Counted from the stretch's first letter, positions 16,970 through 26,242 are shown. The stretch is DNA of 64,000 bases from Bog-950 sp964423405 (GCA_964423405.1 CAYREY010000002.1:92044-156043), one strand, 5' to 3'. Program-made: numbers and translations. The notes: generated by a model not told the origin, from the sequence alone.

Positions 16970-18115
16970 CTATTTAGAAGGGGCCAGCAGTAACAACTGA
17001 CTGTTGATTTTATTGAAGTGGCTGCGTGTTGTTTCCAGATAGCTATGGTACTTATCCTGACCAAACACAGTATCAGTTGCCATTGAAACAGCCTGTGCAA
17101 GGCCTTCTTTCTTTTCTAACACTTCTATAGCCAGCGATGCCTGTTGTAGCTCTATGTAGCCTTTTTGTTTGGCAAAATCGAACACTACAATTTTGTATTC
17201 TTTCAGGCTGTTTAAAAAATCGTTGAAGCCAGCGTTTTGCAAACTTACATACGGTGCGCGTGGGTCGCCATCTTTTAATGCCTGTAGTAGTTTTTCGGTA
17301 TGGCTTAGCAAATCGTTGCTGTATCGGGTAAGCGATTCGGTATTAACCAGGTTACCGGTTTGGCTGGTAGGTTGCTGCGCGAAGTTTTTACGGCGCAGTA
17401 TAAAATTTTGCCCCAGGTACACGCGGCGTACCTGTTCATCTTCGGCCAGTTCTTCGGCACTGCCGGCTTTCAGTATTTTACCTTCAAACAACAGGTAGGC
17501 ACGGTCGGTAATAGAGAGGGTTTCCTGTACGTTGTGGTCGGTAATAAGTACACCGATGTTGCGCTTTTTAAGCCCCTCTACAATGTGCTGTATATCTTCT
17601 ACGGCTATGGGGTCTATACCGGCAAAAGGTTCGTCCAGTAATATAAATTTAGGGTCGGTAGCCAGTGCGCGGGCTATCTCGGTCCTTCTTCTTTCGCCAC
17701 CGCTTAGTACGTTACCCATGCTGGTACGCACCCGGTTAAGGCCAAACTCGCTCAGCAGTTGTTCCAGCCGGTCTTTCTGTTGCTGTTTGCTCAGGTTGGT
17801 CATTTCCAGTACACCGGCAATGTTATCCTCTACCGATAGGTTGCGGAATACAGAGGCCTCTTGCGGCAGGTAGCCTACACCCAACTGTGCACGCTTATAC
17901 ATGGGCAGGCTGGTTATTTCCTGGTCGCCCAAAAATATCTGCCCTTCATCGGGTGGTATAAGGCCTACTATCTGATAAAAGGAAGTGGTTTTACCGGCAC
18001 CGTTAGGGCCCAGCAAACCAACTATCTCGCCCTGCTTTACCTCTACCGATACGTGGTTAACCACGGTGCGGCCTTTGTAGGTTTTTACGAGGTCTTTAGA
18101 GCGAAGGGTAAGCAT
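16970..18115 (-). CDS. lptB: LPS-export ABC ATPase LptB with C-terminal extension
   Basis: The first 240 residues or so are a standard LptB ATPase, the motor that drives lipopolysaccharide from the inner membrane to the outer membrane. They contain Walker A GPNGAGKTT, the Q-loop, signature LSGGERRR, Walker B FILLDEPFAGIDP and the switch His in ITDHNVQET. About 140 further residues follow after FILRRKNFA, mostly helical and ending LLLLAPSK. Family members normally stop near 240. The extension has no motif I recognise. A barrel gene lies 16 bases upstream and GH3 23 bases downstream on the same strand. Confidence 0.92.
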   Translation of the reverse strand: MLTLRSKDLVKTYKGRTVVNHVSVEVKQGEIVGLLGPNGAGKTTSFYQIVGLIPPDEGQIFLGDQEITSLPMYKRAQLGVGYLPQEASVFRNLSVEDNIAGVLEMTNLSKQQQKDRLEQLLSEFGLNRVRTSMGNVLSGGERRRTEIARALATDPKFILLDEPFAGIDPIAVEDIQHIVEGLKKRNIGVLITDHNVQETLSITDRAYLLFEGKILKAGSAEELAEDEQVRRVYLGQNFILRRKNFAQQPTSQTGNLVNTESLTRYSNDLLSHTEKLLQALKDGDPRAPYVSLQNAGFNDFLNSLKEYKIVVFDFAKQKGYIELQQASLAIEVLEKKEGLAQAVSMATDTVFGQDKYHSYLETTRSHFNKINSQLLLLAPSK

Positions 18116-18131
18116 AGTAACCGGTTTAAGA

Positions 18132-18908
18132 TTACAGGCCGTTGAAAGATATACCTACGTTAAACTCGTTGGCAACGGGGCCTTTGTCTTTTTTAAATAC
18201 ACCCAGTACACCGTAGTATGCAAATACGTTTACCACGCTGTAACCTATACGAATAGTGGGGCCCATGCGGAACAGGCTGAAATCGGGGAAGCGACGTTCT
18301 ACATCTACTTTAACAACCCCGTCGGTTTTGGTTTTAATTTTTGTGTGGGCATCTACCCGTATGCCGGCTTTAAAGCCTACTACAAATTTCCAGCAGTTGT
18401 TGAATTTATCGGGGTTGGTGCGTATGCGTAGCTCCAGCGGTATATCTACATACTGCACGGTTAGCTTGTTGGTTTTGTAATCGCCAATAGCAACCGATGG
18501 GTTAATATCGGTAAGTGGACGGAACGAGGTGCCGGTGCTGTCTTCCCACAGGCCGTGGCGGCTGTAAATGTTGGTGCAGCTATAGCCAATACCCGGTGCA
18601 AAGCTTACCCGCGATTTTTTAATACGGAAATCCCACGAGAAGTATATACTGATACCACGCGACCACCATTTGGTTTGCATACCATTCATACGGGCGCTGT
18701 TTTTGTCGTATATCCAGTTGCTGCCAAACAGGTCAACCGTAAAACGGTCTTTCGCCATTTTGGTAAACTTTCTTTCTACCTCTACTTTTTTGGCAATCTG
18801 CTCGGCAGTAAGTTGCTTTTTAGGCTTAACTTTTACTGAGTCTTCTTCTGAAGCAAAGGCTACAACAGAACTCAACAACAAGAAGGCTAACAGAATTTTT
18901 CGGGTCAT
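18132..18908 (-). CDS. Outer-membrane beta-barrel protein
   Basis: This 258-residue protein has a signal peptide (MTRKILLAFLLLSSVVAFA) and a short Lys-rich periplasmic stretch. Amphipathic strands follow, such as RGISIYFSWDFRI and VQYVDIPLELRI, and it ends NVGISFNGL. This is the layout of Bacteroidota outer-membrane barrels of the PF13568 type. It lies 16 bases upstream of lptB in the same direction, so a link to envelope assembly is possible but inferred. A -7-like box TACATTTG (complement of 18940-18947) precedes it. Confidence 0.78.
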   Translation of the reverse strand: MTRKILLAFLLLSSVVAFASEEDSVKVKPKKQLTAEQIAKKVEVERKFTKMAKDRFTVDLFGSNWIYDKNSARMNGMQTKWWSRGISIYFSWDFRIKKSRVSFAPGIGYSCTNIYSRHGLWEDSTGTSFRPLTDINPSVAIGDYKTNKLTVQYVDIPLELRIRTNPDKFNNCWKFVVGFKAGIRVDAHTKIKTKTDGVVKVDVERRFPDFSLFRMGPTIRIGYSVVNVFAYYGVLGVFKKDKGPVANEFNVGISFNGL

Positions 18909-18939
18909 GCTTTAATTTTAACGGCTCAATAACGAGCGG

Positions 18940-18947
18940 CAAATGTA
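18940..18947 (-). promoter_or_regulatory. -7 box of a Bacteroidota promoter for the barrel-lptB operon
   Basis: TACATTTG on the minus strand matches TAnnTTTG and lies about 32 bases from the start codon at 18908. No TTG stands at the usual 19-base distance, so the call rests on the -7 box alone. Confidence 0.4.
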
Positions 18948-18989
18948 ATTATTGTTGCCAATGCGTAAACATCGGGCAGCAAATAGCTG

Positions 18990-20627
18990 TTAACCAAGGT
19001 ATTTTCCTTCAATATTCATACGGCGGCCCATGCCAAACGCCTTGGGCGATACCCGCAGGATAGGGGGCGCCTGAAAGCGTTTCCACTCGTTACCATTAAC
19101 CATTTTTAGTACGCGGTCCACCAGTTTCTGGTCGAAACCCATGGTAACCAGTTCTTTGGGCCCCTGGCGTTTTTCTATGTACTGATATAGTATTTTATCC
19201 AGTATATCGTATTCGGGCAGCGAATCAGAGTCTTTCTGGTTAGGCCTTAACTCAGCCGATGGTGGCTTGGAAATGATGTTGGCCGGTATCACTTCGCCGT
19301 TGCGGTTAATGTAACGGCAAAGGTCAAATACCTGTGTTTTGTACACATCGCCCAGTACAGCCAGGCCACCGCACATATCGCCATACAGGGTGCCATAGCC
19401 TACAGCCGCCTCGCTTTTGTTGGTGGTGTTAAGCAGTATATAGCCAAACTTATTGCTGAAAGCCATTAAAAGCACGCCACGTACACGGGCCTGTATATTT
19501 TCTTCGGCTACGCTAAAGGGCAGATCTTTAAAAAACGGATGAAGCGTGGTAAGAAACTGCTGGAAGTTATCTTCTATAGGTACTGTTTCGTAGCGGGTGT
19601 CGAGGTTTTGGCATAGCTGTTTGGCATCGGCCAGCGAGTGGTCGGTAGAAAACCCCGAGGGCAGTAACAGCGATAGTACATTCTCTTTACCCAATGCCTG
19701 CGCAGCCAGGTAAAGCACCAGTGCGGAGTCGATACCACCGCTTAAACCCAGAATTGCTTTTTTAAAGCCCAGCTTGGCAAAGTAATCGCGTATACCTAGT
19801 ACCAGCCCATCGTGAATTAATTGCATAGCCCCTAAATCCCCTAAAGGGGACTTTGAAGCAGCCGAAAAATTATCGGTATCTACAATAGCCAGTTCTTCTT
19901 CAAAAAACTTAGACTGGTGTACTACTTCGCCGTTTTGGTTAACAGCTACACTGCCACCATCAAATATCAACTCGGTTTGTGCGCCTACCTGGTTCACATA
20001 AATCATGGGTATGTTGTAGCGGGCCACATTGGCGCGTATTACGTTCATACGCTCAGTATGCTGCTTATAGCTAAACGGCGAGGCAGAAAGGTTCAGTATT
20101 AATTCGGGTTGCTGGCTAACCATTTCATCCAGCGGGCAGGTGGCGTACAGCGGGTTATCGTTACCTACGTTCCATATATCCTCACAAATGGTAATGGCCA
20201 GACGCTTGCCTTTAAACGTAAATACCTCGAACTTACGGTTAGGTTCAAAGTACCGGTACTCGTCAAACACATCGTAAACAGGTAACAGCGTTTTATCGGT
20301 AATGTGCTGTACCTGCCCCTCGTGTATAAAGAAAGCAGAGTTGTATAGGTCTTTACCCTCAGCAACCGGATTTTTGCGTGGGCCACCAATAAGGGCGGCA
20401 ATCTTACCGGTATGTTTAGCTATTTCGTTTAATGCTTCGGTGCAGTGGTTTATAAAGTCGTTAAACTCCAGAAAGTCGCGCGCCGGGTAGCCGCATATAC
20501 ATTGCTCGCTAAATACAATTAGTTCGGCACCCTGTGCCTCTGCCTGTTGTATGGCGGCTATTATTTTGCCGGTGTTGGCGGCAAAGTTGCCAACGTGGTA
20601 GTTTAGTTGTGCTAAGGCAATTTTCAT
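18990..20627 (-). CDS. nadE: Glutamine-dependent NAD+ synthetase
   Basis: The 545-residue enzyme amidates deamido-NAD to NAD+. Residues 1-250 are the nitrilase-type glutaminase with Glu in VFSEQCICGYPARD, Lys in ITDKTLLPVYDVF and Cys in ITICEDIWN. Residues 270-545 are the ATP-pyrophosphatase synthetase with LGLSGGIDSAL and NTTNKSEAAVGYGT. The linker between the domains carries ASKSPLGDLGAM, encoded by a palindromic repeat at 19828-19857. The reading frame stays open through it. It follows the pterin dehydratase gene (34 bases) and may share its transcript. Confidence 0.96.
   Translation of the reverse strand: MKIALAQLNYHVGNFAANTGKIIAAIQQAEAQGAELIVFSEQCICGYPARDFLEFNDFINHCTEALNEIAKHTGKIAALIGGPRKNPVAEGKDLYNSAFFIHEGQVQHITDKTLLPVYDVFDEYRYFEPNRKFEVFTFKGKRLAITICEDIWNVGNDNPLYATCPLDEMVSQQPELILNLSASPFSYKQHTERMNVIRANVARYNIPMIYVNQVGAQTELIFDGGSVAVNQNGEVVHQSKFFEEELAIVDTDNFSAASKSPLGDLGAMQLIHDGLVLGIRDYFAKLGFKKAILGLSGGIDSALVLYLAAQALGKENVLSLLLPSGFSTDHSLADAKQLCQNLDTRYETVPIEDNFQQFLTTLHPFFKDLPFSVAEENIQARVRGVLLMAFSNKFGYILLNTTNKSEAAVGYGTLYGDMCGGLAVLGDVYKTQVFDLCRYINRNGEVIPANIISKPPSAELRPNQKDSDSLPEYDILDKILYQYIEKRQGPKELVTMGFDQKLVDRVLKMVNGNEWKRFQAPPILRVSPKAFGMGRRMNIEGKYLG
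19828..19857. repeat. Palindromic CCCCTAAAGGGG element inside nadE
   Basis: CCCCTAAATCCCCTAAAGGG followed by GACTTTGAA contains a 6-bp stem (TCCCCT / AGGGGA) with a 2-base loop. The sequence type is common between genes in Bacteroidota. Here it lies in frame between the two catalytic domains of nadE. Confidence 0.75.
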
Positions 20628-20661
20628 GTTTGCTGCTTTGGGCCGGCAAAGGAAATTAAAA

Positions 20662-20892
20662 CTATATCAGTTTATCTATCTCTGCCGCCAGTTTTCTGTC
20701 TTTATCGGTTACTATGTTGCCGGCGCTGTGTGTGTTAAGTGTGATCTCTACCCGGTTGTATACGTTTACCCAATACGGGTGATGGTCGTGTTTTTCGGCC
20801 AGCAGGGCTACACGGGTCATAAAAGCAAAGGCCTCTGAGAAGTCTTTAAACTCAAAGGCCCGCTTTAATGTGTTGTTTTCTTCTACCCACAT
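20662..20892 (-). CDS. Pterin-4a-carbinolamine dehydratase (short form)
   Basis: This 76-residue protein has the whole catalytic core of the PCD/DCoH family, AEKHDHHPYWVNVYN with the catalytic His pair, then ITLNTHSAGN and TDKDRKLA. PCD recycles the pterin cofactor after aromatic amino-acid hydroxylation. The N-terminus begins MWVEENNTLKRAF, so it lacks the 15-25 residues that usually come before the first strand. It lies 19 bases downstream of the M42 peptidase and 34 bases upstream of nadE on the same strand. No aromatic hydroxylase is in the window. Confidence 0.88.
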   Translation of the reverse strand: MWVEENNTLKRAFEFKDFSEAFAFMTRVALLAEKHDHHPYWVNVYNRVEITLNTHSAGNIVTDKDRKLAAEIDKLI

Positions 20893-20911
20893 AAGGTTGA
20901 TGGTTGGTTGC

Positions 20912-21964
20912 TTATTTAAAGCTCCAGTCGTATTTATCCAGGTTACCCAGGCAAAGTTTAAGCAGGTCTATATTACCGCGTATATCTGCCTTGTGGGCCA
21001 TTTCTATTACTGAGTGTATGTGGCGGGTTGGTATACTAACCGCACCAGCTATAGTACCGTTTGGTGCCATGCGCTGAAAGCCAGCCGTATCGGTACCACC
21101 GGCAGGTAGTAATTCGGGCTGCCATTTAAGGTTGTTGTTGTTGGCCAGTTCTTTCATGTATTTAACCATGCGGTAATCGCATATAGCAGAGGCGTCCATT
21201 ATTTTTATGGCTACACCTTCGCCCAGTTTGGTAACCGATTCCTCTGGTTTAGCACCCGGTGTATCGAAGGCTATCGTAGTATCTATACAAAAGCTAAACT
21301 CGGCACCAATGTGGTGGCCGGCTACCTGTGCACCGCGTATACCTACTTCTTCCTGCACGGTAAACACACCATAAAAATCAAAAGGTATCTGCTGGCCTTT
21401 CAGCTCGCGCAGGGTTTCTATCAGTATAAATACGGCCACGCGGTTATCCAGGCTTTTGCAGTTTACACACTCGCCCATTTCTATCAGTTCGCGTTCGCGG
21501 GTTACGGTGTTGCCTACTTCAATCAGCTTAACTACCTCGTCGCGTTTCATACCCAGGTCTATAAAAAAGTCGGTAAGGTGCAGGGGCTTGTTGCGCTCAT
21601 CGGGGCTCATTAAGTGGATGGGTTTGCTACCCATTACACCTATCACATCTTTTTTGCCATGCACTACCACACGTTGTGCGGTAAGTGTTTTAGGGTCGAA
21701 CCCACCCAGCGGGTGAAAGCGTAGAAATCCGTTATCATCTATGTGGTGTACTATAAAGCCAATCTCATCCATGTGAGCGGCAGCCATCACTTTCTTATCG
21801 CTGGTTTTGCCTTTTTTTACGGCAATAAGGTTACCCATATTGTCGGTGTAAATATCGTCGGCAATACTTTTTAATTCACGCTGTATCAGTTCGCGCACTT
21901 TTTGCTCATGGCCCGGTACGCCGGGTACCTCACAAATTTCTTTTAGCAGAGAAACATTAATCAT
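20912..21964 (-). CDS. M42-family metallo-aminopeptidase
   Basis: The 350-residue protein has the dinuclear-metal aminopeptidase pattern: AAHMDEIGF with the first ligand His and Asp, the catalytic Glu pair in TVQEEVGIRGA, CIDTTIAFD, and the late ligand His in RHIHSVIE. The inserted PDZ-like domain (residues about 65-160, FHPLGGFDPKTL) matches M42 aminopeptidases. These large self-compartmentalised enzymes trim peptides in the cytoplasm. Some relatives were once annotated as endoglucanases, without support here. It is the likely first gene of an operon with the pterin dehydratase and nadE. Confidence 0.93.
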   Translation of the reverse strand: MINVSLLKEICEVPGVPGHEQKVRELIQRELKSIADDIYTDNMGNLIAVKKGKTSDKKVMAAAHMDEIGFIVHHIDDNGFLRFHPLGGFDPKTLTAQRVVVHGKKDVIGVMGSKPIHLMSPDERNKPLHLTDFFIDLGMKRDEVVKLIEVGNTVTRERELIEMGECVNCKSLDNRVAVFILIETLRELKGQQIPFDFYGVFTVQEEVGIRGAQVAGHHIGAEFSFCIDTTIAFDTPGAKPEESVTKLGEGVAIKIMDASAICDYRMVKYMKELANNNNLKWQPELLPAGGTDTAGFQRMAPNGTIAGAVSIPTRHIHSVIEMAHKADIRGNIDLLKLCLGNLDKYDWSFK

Positions 21965-22014
21965 TTTGGAATAGTATTAAGTAATTAGTATTGAGTATTA
22001 AGATTAATACAAAG

Positions 22015-22022
22015 CAAACTTA
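22015..22022 (-). promoter_or_regulatory. -7 box upstream of the M42 peptidase gene
   Basis: TAAGTTTG on the minus strand fits TAnnTTTG, about 50 bases before the start codon at 21964. The spacer around it is AT-rich with short TAnTATTAAG-like repeats. No -33 TTG is at standard distance. Confidence 0.35.
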
Positions 22023-22069
22023 TAATTTTTTTGCGCTCAGGGTTACAGTTAACTGCCTGTTAACCTGTG

Positions 22070-23500
22070 TTACTCTACACGGGTTACTTTAACCATGTTG
22101 GCGCGACCTTTATTGGCCAGCGGCATACTGCCAACATTTACGGCCAGGTCGCCGGCTTTAAGCAGGCTGTTCTCCTTAAGTGTACGTATTACATCGCGTA
22201 TAGAGGTATCGGTACCTACAAATTTATCGTAGTGAAAAGCGCGTACCCCCCAGCACAGGCTAAGGCTGTTCAGCAGATCGTGGTTTTCGGTAAAAATGAA
22301 AATATTGGCTTTGGGCCTGTAGCTGCTAAGCATAAAGCCGGTGTAACCGCTAAAGGTCATAGCAATAATGGCTTTGGCCTCCAACTCGCTGCTCATGCGG
22401 GCGGCATTGTAGCAAATAGCATCGCTCAGGTACGTAGGCGAGTTTTTATCTACGCGTTGCTGCTTATCGTAAATAATGTTGGCGTGCTCAATATTGCTCA
22501 GTATTTTTTCCATTACCTGTATTACCCGTACCGGGTATTTACCGGTAGATGTTTCACCGCTTAGCATTACGGCATCGGCACCATCTATTACAGCGTTGGC
22601 CACATCGGTAATTTCTGCACGGGTAGGGGTAGGGCTTTCTATCATGCTCTCCATCATTTGGGTGGCTACCACTACCGGTTTGGCATATTTAATACAGCGG
22701 GCAATAATATCTTTTTGTATCAGCGGCATACGCTCCTGTGGTACTTCCACAGCCAGGTCGCCGCGGGCTATCATTATTCCATCGCTGGCTTTAATAATCT
22801 CGTCAATCTCTTTCAGGGCTTCCGGCTTTTCAATTTTAGCCATCACCTTCATGTACGAATTCTTTTTACCCAGTATTTTTTTTAATGACAGTACATCTTC
22901 CGGTGAGCGAACAAACGAAAGGGCTATCCAGTTAGCGCCATTGGCAATGGCAAACTTTAAATCTCTTTTATCTTTTTCGGTTAGTGCCGGCACCGATGTT
23001 TTGGTATCGGGCAGGTTTACGCCTTTATTGTTGCTTATTTTGCCACCCACTATCACCTTGGCCATTATCTTATCCTTACGGTTGGTAGATAATACCCGTA
23101 GCTCAATACGGCCATCGTTTATCAGTATGGCATCGCCAATTTCTACCTCTTTTGGTAGTGGGGGATAGTTGATGTATATTTTTTTGAAAGTACTGATGCA
23201 CTCTTTATTGGTTATCTCTACTTCCCGCCCCTGTTCCAGCACCTCCATATTATCGCGTACTTCGCCTATGCGTATTTTAGGGCCCTGCAGGTCGGCCAGT
23301 ATGGCTATGTTCAGGTTGTGTTCTTTGTTTATCTGGCGTACTTTTTCAAACCCATCCAAATGTTGCTTGTGGTCGCCATGGCTCATATTAAAACGGTACA
23401 CATCCAGCCCGTTGCGCACCATATCTTCCATTATTTCTTTTTTGCTGCAGGCGGGGCCAAAGGTGGCCACTATCTTGGTTTTGTTTACGCGTACCTTCAT
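22070..23500 (-). CDS. pyk: Pyruvate kinase
   Basis: The 476-residue enzyme makes pyruvate and ATP from phosphoenolpyruvate in glycolysis. It shows TKIVATFGPAC, NMSHGDHKQH, the catalytic and Mg-binding KIEKPEALKEIDEI and IMIARGDLAVEVP, and MLSGETSTGKYPV. The C-terminal allosteric domain is complete. Its ATG overlaps the TGA of the upstream IPExxxVDY gene by four bases (23497-23500), so translation is coupled. This gene pair recurs in Bacteroidota. Confidence 0.97.
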   Translation of the reverse strand: MKVRVNKTKIVATFGPACSKKEIMEDMVRNGLDVYRFNMSHGDHKQHLDGFEKVRQINKEHNLNIAILADLQGPKIRIGEVRDNMEVLEQGREVEITNKECISTFKKIYINYPPLPKEVEIGDAILINDGRIELRVLSTNRKDKIMAKVIVGGKISNNKGVNLPDTKTSVPALTEKDKRDLKFAIANGANWIALSFVRSPEDVLSLKKILGKKNSYMKVMAKIEKPEALKEIDEIIKASDGIMIARGDLAVEVPQERMPLIQKDIIARCIKYAKPVVVATQMMESMIESPTPTRAEITDVANAVIDGADAVMLSGETSTGKYPVRVIQVMEKILSNIEHANIIYDKQQRVDKNSPTYLSDAICYNAARMSSELEAKAIIAMTFSGYTGFMLSSYRPKANIFIFTENHDLLNSLSLCWGVRAFHYDKFVGTDTSIRDVIRTLKENSLLKAGDLAVNVGSMPLANKGRANMVKVTRVE

Positions 23501-23967
23501 CGTATAAATCGTTTAGGTGATATTAATTTCTGGGCGGGTACTTCTTCCTCGTACACCAGCCTTTCTTTACTTTTTATTTTCTTAAGTGGTATCTCGGCAG
23601 TCATTACCACTTCCGGGAAACCTTTTATACCCTCTATCAGGTTTTTTGTTTCATCGTCATCGTATCTGCCATGTATCTGCAGTATGTAGTCGAAGTTGTT
23701 TATCTCCGGTAGTAACACCTCATCCAGATTTTTGTTTGAGAAAACGATGTAGTAGTTTCTGTCGGTTTCTTCGCCGCCTTTAAATACGCTAAACTGTACT
23801 TTGCGGGTTCGGTCGGTGGGTTCAAATACCAGGTCTTTCAGTTTTCTGAAATCGGACTGTAATAGCAGGTTGAGGTGATAGCACAGCTTATACTCTTTAA
23901 GCGACGATGCTATACCTACCAGTTTGTAGTCGGTACTAAGTTCGTTTTTAATTTTCCTTTCGGCCAT
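23497..23967 (-). CDS. IPExxxVDY-family protein
   Basis: This 156-residue soluble protein contains LPEINNFDYILQI, a clear variant of the IPExxxVDY motif that names this Bacteroidota family, followed by the acidic DDDETKNL. The family is small, of unknown function, and usually lies beside pyruvate kinase, as here, where the two genes overlap in an ATGA. A role in controlling pyruvate kinase is possible but only inferred from that constant pairing. Confidence 0.82.
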   Translation of the reverse strand: MAERKIKNELSTDYKLVGIASSLKEYKLCYHLNLLLQSDFRKLKDLVFEPTDRTRKVQFSVFKGGEETDRNYYIVFSNKNLDEVLLPEINNFDYILQIHGRYDDDETKNLIEGIKGFPEVVMTAEIPLKKIKSKERLVYEEEVPAQKLISPKRFIR

Positions 23968-24116
23968 ACCAGTACGGTTCCACGGTATATATACAAAGTG
24001 AATGTAAGAACTTTTAATGCAGTGCGGCTTCTGTACAATAAACTAACACTTGTTAACTGTATAGCCATTGTATTTACCGGTAAGCGGGGCAGGGTTCATT
24101 ATCTTACAATCAATTA

Positions 24117-24124
24117 TAAATTTG
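24117..24124 (+). promoter_or_regulatory. -7 box of the recG promoter
   Basis: TAAATTTG fits TAnnTTTG, with TTC at 24095-24097 at 19 bases distance, one base from the usual TTG. The start codon at 24140 is 15 bases further on, so the leader would be very short. Confidence 0.45.
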
Positions 24125-24139
24125 GGGGCAGAACATACC

Positions 24140-26242
24140 ATGTCAACCTTATTACAATCGCCAATAGAATACCTGAAAGGGGTGGGGCCCGAGCGCGGTG
24201 CCTTGCTGCGTAAGGAGCTGCACATAAATACGTTTGGCGATTTGTTGCAGCATTTCCCGTTCCGGTATGTCGATAGAAGTTCGATACAGAAAATACGCGA
24301 CCTTAACCCGCATACACAGTATGTTCAGTTTAAGGGTAAGATTAACGGATTCAGATATGTTGGAAACGGGCCGCAAAAAAGGCTGGTGGCCGGCTTTAGC
24401 GATGGTAGCGGCACTATAGAGCTGGTATGGTTTAAAGGCGGCGAGTTTGTACTTAAAACCATAAAACCCAACAGCGAGGTACTGGTATTTGGCAAGCCTA
24501 CTGTGTTTAACGGCGATTATAATATTGCCCACCCCGAAGTAGAATTGATTACAGAGGATGTAAAACTAAGCGGCAAAGGCCTGCAACCGGTTTATTCATC
24601 TACCGAAAAAATGAAAAAGAAGTATCTGGACTCGAAGGGTATTGCCCGGTTGGTGCAGGTACTGATGGCACAACTAAAAGAGAAAGATGTGCCCGAGTTT
24701 TTGCCGAAAGAGGTATTGCAACAATATAAGCTTGTGCCCCGGTACGAGGCCATACAAAGTATACACTACCCCAAAAACGAAAGCCTGTTGCACGAGGCTA
24801 CCCGAAGGTTAAAATTTGAAGAGCTGTTTTTGATACAGCTACAGATGCTGAAAGTGAAAGCCAACCGCGGGCAGGTATCGAAGGGTTTTATTATGGAGAA
24901 GATAGATAACCATTTCGACCGGTTCTATCATCACCAGTTAAAGTTTGAGCTAACCGGTGCGCAGAAACGCGTGCTGAAAGAAATACGCCGCGATACACTA
25001 TCGGGCAGGCAGATGAACCGCTTGCTACAGGGCGATGTAGGTAGCGGCAAAACCATAGTAGCCTTGCTTACCATGCTAATGGCAATAGATAATGGCTTTC
25101 AGGCTTGCCTGATGGCACCTACCGAGATATTGGCTAACCAACATTACGAAAGCATAGTAGATGCCCTGCGCGGCATGAATCTGGAGGTGGCCCTGCTGAC
25201 TGGCAACGTAAAGGGCAAGACCCGTAAGTATGTGCTGGAAAACCTGGCAGAGGGGAAGATAGATATAGTGATAGGCACCCATGCGCTGATTGAGGAAACT
25301 GTAGTGTTTAAGAACATAGGTATGGTGGTGATAGATGAGCAACACCGCTTTGGTGTAGCGCAGCGGGCGGCCCTGTGGACCAAAAATGAAAAGCCACCGC
25401 ACATACTGGTAATGACGGCCACCCCTATACCACGTACACTAGCCATGACCATTTACGGCGATTTGGATGTGAGTGTAATTGATGAGTTACCACCGGGGCG
25501 TAAACCAATACGCACGGTGCACCGTACCGATGCCGACCGGCTGCGGGTGTTTGGCTTTATGAAAGAAGAGATAGCCAAAGGGCGGCAGATTTATGTGGTG
25601 TACCCGCTTATAGAAGAAAGCGAAGCGCTGGACCTTAAACACCTGATGGATGGTTATGAAAGCATATCGAGGGCTTTTCCTAAACCGCAATACCAGATAA
25701 GCATAGTGCATGGCCGTATGCGTGGTGCCGATAAGGATTTTGAAATGCAGCGTTTTGTACGGGGCGAAACACAGATAATGATTGCTACTACGGTGATAGA
25801 AGTGGGTGTAAACGTGCCTAATGCCAGTGTAATGATTATTGAGAATGCCGAGCGTTTCGGGCTTTCGCAGTTACACCAGCTGCGTGGGCGTGTGGGCCGC
25901 GGGGCCGAGCAATCGTTTTGTATACTGATGAGCGGTAGCAAGCTATCGGAGGAAAGTAAAAAGCGTATTAGTGTAATGTGCAGCACTAACGATGGTTTTG
26001 TAATTGCCGAAGAGGATTTGAAACTACGCGGGCCCGGCGATTTGGAGGGAACGCAGCAAAGCGGCGTGGTAAACATGCATATAGCCGACCTGGTGGCTGA
26101 TGTAAAAATACTGGAAGCCGCGCGCACCACCGCGCAGGATTTAATAGATAAAGACCCTTACCTGGACGAGCCGGGCCATCAGCCCCTGCTGAAATACCTT
26201 AGCGAGTCATCGAAAGAAAAAATATGGAGTAAGATATCCTAG
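24140..26242 (+). CDS. recG: ATP-dependent DNA helicase RecG
   Basis: RecG remodels stalled forks and branched DNA. From the ATG at 24140 it is 700 residues, the family length. The frame extends to 24068, but a promoter-like box at 24117 lies within that extension. Visible are the N-terminal wedge/OB region (IEYLKGVGPERGALLRK), Walker A GDVGSGKT, the DExH-type motif VIDEQHRFG, TATPIPRTLAM, TTVIEVGVNVPNA and the QLRGRVGRG motif VI. The gene is monocistronic, next to a convergent small lipoprotein gene. Confidence 0.96.
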   Translation: MSTLLQSPIEYLKGVGPERGALLRKELHINTFGDLLQHFPFRYVDRSSIQKIRDLNPHTQYVQFKGKINGFRYVGNGPQKRLVAGFSDGSGTIELVWFKGGEFVLKTIKPNSEVLVFGKPTVFNGDYNIAHPEVELITEDVKLSGKGLQPVYSSTEKMKKKYLDSKGIARLVQVLMAQLKEKDVPEFLPKEVLQQYKLVPRYEAIQSIHYPKNESLLHEATRRLKFEELFLIQLQMLKVKANRGQVSKGFIMEKIDNHFDRFYHHQLKFELTGAQKRVLKEIRRDTLSGRQMNRLLQGDVGSGKTIVALLTMLMAIDNGFQACLMAPTEILANQHYESIVDALRGMNLEVALLTGNVKGKTRKYVLENLAEGKIDIVIGTHALIEETVVFKNIGMVVIDEQHRFGVAQRAALWTKNEKPPHILVMTATPIPRTLAMTIYGDLDVSVIDELPPGRKPIRTVHRTDADRLRVFGFMKEEIAKGRQIYVVYPLIEESEALDLKHLMDGYESISRAFPKPQYQISIVHGRMRGADKDFEMQRFVRGETQIMIATTVIEVGVNVPNASVMIIENAERFGLSQLHQLRGRVGRGAEQSFCILMSGSKLSEESKKRISVMCSTNDGFVIAEEDLKLRGPGDLEGTQQSGVVNMHIADLVADVKILEAARTTAQDLIDKDPYLDEPGHQPLLKYLSESSKEKIWSKIS

